Below are positions 59,711-64,000 of a DNA stretch of 64,000 bases, one piece after another. A model generated the notes under the pieces. That model was not told the origin of the DNA and searched no databases. It worked only from the letters and a program-made list of their open reading frames with translations. Where the stretch lies: assembly GCA_026874595.1 (NCBI GenBank), contig CM049317.1, positions 15,122,882-15,186,881 of the forward strand, given 5' to 3'. Each line of letters opens with the position of its first letter. Position 1 is the first letter of the stretch. The position numbers were made by a program, and so were the translations under genes. Origin of the DNA: Sipunculus nudus (lineage: Eukaryota > Annelida > Sipuncula > Golfingiida > Sipunculidae).

Positions 59711-60224
59711 TTTCTGGCCCTGTCAGTTTGTTATCTTTTTTTATCTATCTATGCCAGGAAGTTCCTGAAGTGATAGTGAAAGTGTCACAGGGTTTTTCTG
59801 GCTTGGACAAACACCATATCATACCAGCATTCCTTAGTCATGGTTTTCATTGAGTTATCATGATAATTTCAAACAAATATTCCCCATTTACAATGAAATA
59901 TTGATTAAATAATAGGGGAACTTCACCCTTCCATTAAAGTATATGTTACAAAATGATTTGTATTCCTACAGTTTGGGAGAAACCATTTGATGAAATATGG
60001 AGTCTTTGTTTGTTTGCAAACTGTATTATATGTTATGTTTTGCATTCCATGATATTAATTATATATCTAATTATTGATTAAATGTTTACAAATAATAAAC
60101 AGAATTAGAATGCACAGAAAATTATCCAGTGAAGGACACTGGACTAATTTATAAAACAGCTGTACTTGTTAGGTTTATAAATAATCAACAACATGGCTCA
60201 ATCTGCATGAGTTGTCCTCCGATT
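59711..60224. other. Non-coding spacer
   Basis: No recognised gene or repeat. Confidence 0.45.
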
Positions 60225-60925
60225 AGTACAGTCGCAAGGTGTGTTCTTCAACTGATATAGTCACAGACTTTGTCCCCCAGGCATTTGTCACAGGCTTTGT
60301 CTCTGATTTGTCCCCCCCTCCCTGTAGTAGTTACAGAATTTGTCCCCCAAGTAGTAGTCATAGAATTGTCCCCCAACTAGTATTCACAGAATTGTCCCAC
60401 AACTAGTAGCCACAGAGTTGTCCCCCAACTAGTAGCAATAGAATTGTCCCCCAACTAGTAGTCACAGAATTGCCCCCAAATAGTAGTCACAGAGTTGTCT
60501 TCCAACTAGCATTTTTCCTCCCAGCTATAAACACATACCCTATATCTTGCAACTAATAGTCAAGCAATGTCTTGAAGCTACCTGTATTAGTTACCAGGGA
60601 CTTCCAGTCACAGAACGTGTCCTCCAACTGAATCACAAACTTTATCTTTTGACCATAAGAGCAATCACAGACTTCTCCAACTGCTAGACCCAGGTTTTGT
60701 CTTAAAGCCAGTAGTCTCAGCCTAGATCTTCCAACTCTAGTAGTCACAGATACAGTCTTTTAGCTTTAATGCTCAGGATCTGTCCTCTAACTAGTAAACC
60801 CAGGGTTTGTTTTAAAACCAGTGGTCATGACTGGGTCTCCCAAATAGTCATCACAGAGTACTCACAAATACCAAGTGCTTTGTTTTTCATTTTATATTCT
60901 CAGGGTTTGTCCTCTAACTTGTTCT
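60225..60925 (+). repeat. 26-bp minisatellite, partly degenerate
   Basis: Core unit AGAATTGTCCCCCAACTAGT plus AGTCAC. It is clean between about 60340 and 60500 (six to seven units) and decays on both sides into words such as TTTGTCC, CAACTAGT and AGTCACAGA out to about 60925. Confidence 0.88.
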
Positions 60926-61692
60926 TATTTACCATTTGGCTATCAGATTGAAAAGGAAAAGTGTGGAATGACTGTAAATGCAGTGATTTAAATTAACCTG
61001 CATTAAGTCACTGTACAACCCCCAACATTAACTCCATTATATCACATCCAGCAACCCAACATTGCATTAAACACACACGATATAATTATATCATTTTATT
61101 TACCATTATCATCTGCAAACAACTCATTACAAGCACCCCTATATATGTCATCTCTTTGAATTAATGTCTGTTGCATTGTATGGGAACGGGCAAACCTAAG
61201 CCTACGGCTTGCACCTAAATCCCTTTGATACACTGCTTGGATACTTTTACTATTATTGTACCCCTTTTGTATCAATAAAATCTTTCAAACAAACCTGTTA
61301 TTTCATGCCTGATTTGATCTTTGATTAAATTTTGTTTATCATTTGATGTATTGTTACAGGCTTATTTGTTAATTTGAAGAGTTTGTTTATAGTCTTGTAA
61401 TAACCATGGTGAGAGGTAAGGCAAAAACATATGCACAAATTTTTCACTCAAGTAAAGACATAGGTATTATCTGACCCGGACTTGAGTGCTTGTTGCTATG
61501 GCAACACTTTTTATCAGTGCATAGTATCTTTTAGTTTTACTGGGTGATGACTTTTATTAAGTTTTAAAATTTTCAAGCGGTGAAAGAAATGATGTAAATA
61601 GAATTGAAAAAAATTTTAATAAATATAACTAAAAAATCTAAGTCCCTTCCAGATAAGCTATATTATTATGAAAATATTATGTATAAATTGAC
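60926..61692. other. Non-coding spacer
   Basis: No recognised gene or repeat. Confidence 0.45.
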
Positions 61693-61694
61693 TA

Positions 61695-62232
61695 TAGTCC
61701 GTTTCATCCCCTCATGTCCAACTGTTTTTTGCTGTGAAAATTTTTATTATTTACATTTCAAGGGAAACAATTGAAGTGTAGAGCAGAGGTTTAAAGAACC
61801 TAATTTTCAACAAGGTAAATAAATACCTACCTTACACCTTATTTAAGAAACAGAATTATTTGAAAATATGAGAAATAAGTCTACATTTTACAACATATCA
61901 GACCCACTTATGGCGGTCAAGGTCACTGGTCACATGCAAAAACAACCTCAACTGAAAGCTGCTGATTGGATGATCTCATGTAAACACTCTAAAAAATATA
62001 ACCAGCTAAAACAAAGATGGCTGCTTATGGAGGGACACATAATATCTGCCAGATCATGATAAAGAGACTAAAATGTTGTGAAACATAAACGGGGGATTTA
62101 CAGTAAAATTCTTAATTGCCATATTAGGTTGTCACTTTCATATGTAGTTTTCTTGGAAATTATTGAAAAATATAAACTTTTAAGTAAATTATCTACAAAA
62201 AACAGGTGGACAGCAGTTGGTGAAACGGACTA
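61695..62232 (+). mobile_element. MITE family M1, copy 2
   Basis: Inverted repeats begin TAGTCCGTTTCA at both ends and continue to GTCCA(A/C)CTGTTTTTTG. TA is present on each side (61693-61694 and 62233-62234), consistent with a Tc1/mariner-type target. The body matches 32482-33011 in inverse orientation. Its ends agree better with each other than those of copy 1, so it may be younger. Confidence 0.82.
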
Positions 62233-62234
62233 TA

Positions 62235-63289
62235 GTACAAAACAAAAATAAAGGTTGTGAGATAATGTCATGTAGTTTGATTCAAGCTCACTTTATTTAG
62301 AGTACAGTTTGCTGTTACTGGTGGCTTATTAGAATAAAAAAAATGTCAAAATTTCATATTAAAATAATTGTGAATTTCTGAAATACATATACCTTCAGAA
62401 AGAGCTTTGTAGCAGGTTTAAAATTATATAATATATGGGTCTAATCACTAATGTGCATTTTGAAACAACTTATGGATTGATTTTAAATTTAAGGGTTAAT
62501 TTGTCAGGAATGCTACCTTGAGGCTCTACAGGGGTCATTTATTATAGACAGTCTGCTATAGTTATCAGTAATATTCAGATATGTATGTACACACATAAGT
62601 ACTTGAGTACAAATACTCAAGTACTCAGTAGGTATAATTGAGACAAAATTACTTGACTATCCCTTTTGGCCCTGATGACAGGTACCTGTATATAAACAAA
62701 GTTTGACACAACCAGCAGTAGAGACTCCATAGATGAGAAAAAACCTTGGCTGTAATGATATCTGAGGGTTGAATGAATGTTACTATTTATAGCTCAAACA
62801 AACAAGTTCTTGTGATGCTGTTTATTCAACCGGATGCCTGGAACTCAAATCAGATTATCACACAATCAACATGACCTGCCATATCAGGCGTGGATTATAA
62901 TTCCCTCATTCATTTTGATTGGTAGAGTGTCCCGCCAGATGATTTACCTCACCCAGCGACGATGGTGGAGGTTATTACTACTGATGGGACAAATGATCGA
63001 TTATAAATATTGGCCAGTTGGTTAATCATTGCATACATTCTGACAATCCATCTTGCAGTGTGTTAATTATGGATTATGCATTGCACATAATTTAGGCTTT
63101 TTGATGAGTAAAGGTATGCTTTCATCTAATTAATTTTAATTTTACATAAATCTCCAAACTTTGACACAGATTCAGTCTCATTGAGATACTCCAAAATCCC
63201 ATATAACTGTCTAGAATTTCAGTCTGAGAGCCCTGGACTCTCCCCTTTATCTTTCTATTAAAACCCATGTGTGTACACAGGTAGGCTAT
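62235..63289. other. Non-coding spacer with one strong palindrome
   Basis: GTACTTGAGTA (62599-62609) and TACTCAAGTAC (62614-62624) form an 11-bp perfect inverted repeat with a 4-nt loop. No gene is recognised. Confidence 0.5.
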
Positions 63290-64000
63290 AGAGAAACCTG
63301 GTGACCTTGACCATTATCTTTAAGGTTAAATCTTCCGAAATGTGAAATTCTTGTGAACCTCATATCTTTTATGTGATTTAACATTTTGTCCTCAAATTTG
63401 GTACACCAAATGTTCCTACAAAATTCTCAGAGGAGTAAAAAAAACGGTGATCTTTACCAGGATCTTCAAGGTCAAAGCAGCCAAATTATAGTTATTGTCT
63501 TGTGAACGTGATAACTTTTGAAGGGCTGCATATTTTCATCCAAAATTTTACACACTCATTGTTTGTCCCATAAACTCTTCTTAAATTGAAACCCAATGAC
63601 CTTGACCTTCATCTTCAAGGTCAAATCTGCTGGAATGTAAAATTATTGTGAAGCTTATAACTTTTGAAGTTATTAACATTTTGTCCTCAAATGTGGTACA
63701 TCAGTTTTTCCTACCAAGTTCTTGGATGAGTTTGAAACCTGGTGACCTTGACCAGGATCTTCAAGGGCAAATCAGCTGAAAAATAGTTATCATCTTGTGA
63801 ATGTGATAACTTTTGAAGGGCTGCATATTTTCCACCAAAATTTTAAACACTCATTGTTCCTACCAAAATCTCTAGAGTTCCAAATCCAATGACCTTGACC
63901 TTGAACTTCAAGGTCAAATTTATGTAATTCTATGATTATTGTGACCCCCCCCAAAACTTTGGAAGTACTGAAGATGTTTCCTTCAAATTTGACACACCAG
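63290..64000 (+). repeat. Tandem array of about 147-bp units, cut by the window edge
   Basis: Units start at TGACCTTGACC-type words near 63302, 63450, 63597, 63741 and 63889. Alternate units resemble each other more (CTTGTGAACGTGATAACTTT and GAAGGGCTGCATATTTTC recur about 290 bp apart), so a two-unit higher-order period of about 290-295 bp exists. TCAAGGTCA is exact near 63468, 63618 and 63910. The array continues beyond 64000. It may be the core of another Helentron-like element, whose ends are not in view. Confidence 0.85.

Overview
This window looks like intergenic or deep intronic DNA from an animal, most likely a marine mollusc and possibly a bivalve. The DNA is AT-rich, microsatellites and G or C homopolymer runs are frequent, and the commonest repeats have the layout of the Helentron-related non-coding elements known from bivalves (including the pearl elements) and other invertebrates. 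The organism call is an inference from repeat style; no host gene was found to confirm it. There is no operon structure, no rRNA, no CRISPR array and no recognisable complete host gene.

Layout. 1.6-5.4 kb: two long copies of a Helentron-like repeat, here called family A. 7.2-8.6 kb: a CpG-richer island that could be a promoter and first exon. 10.25-12.7 kb: ends of a second Helentron-like repeat, family B. 13.0-14.3 kb: a 1.3-kb DNA transposon skeleton with CAGTG-type ends. 16.32-21.79 kb: a full-length L1/Tx1-like LINE with a perfect 15-bp target-site duplication, an intact ORF1 and a heavily broken ORF2. 23.7 kb: a SINE with a conserved-looking central domain. 25.9-26.4 kb: remnant of an LTR retroelement. 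28.46-29.05 kb: a CpG-rich MITE. 29.6-30.5 kb: two tRNA-derived SINEs. 30.8-32.0 kb: family A embedded in family B. 32.5-33.0 kb: a MITE whose sister lies inverted at 61.7-62.2 kb. 33.7-34.3 kb: a cluster of compound microsatellites. 37.84-38.29 kb: a 436-bp LTR element in miniature on the minus strand, with a tRNA-like Pol III promoter inside each LTR. 42.9-44.5 kb: another Helentron-like element with a further one nested inside it. 47.1-47.5 kb: a 380-bp MITE. 50.5-52.1 kb: two SINEs on opposite strands. 55.4-56.7 kb: a 56-bp satellite. 60.2-60.9 kb: a 26-bp minisatellite. 63.3-64.0 kb: a tandem array of about 147 bp that runs off the right edge and carries repeated TCAAGGTCA motifs.

How the parts relate. 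The only protein-coding machinery visible is the LINE. Its ORF1 could still make an RNA-binding chaperone, but its ORF2 cannot make reverse transcriptase. All other mobile elements are non-autonomous and would have depended on enzymes encoded elsewhere: a LINE reverse transcriptase for the SINEs, Rep/helicase for the Helentron-like repeats, transposases for the MITEs, and LTR-retroelement proteins for the miniature LTR element. The most interesting object is the miniature LTR element at 37.84-38.29 kb. It joins LTR hallmarks (TG..CA ends, tRNA-Pro-like primer site, purine tract, 4-bp duplication) with near-consensus A and B boxes in both LTRs.
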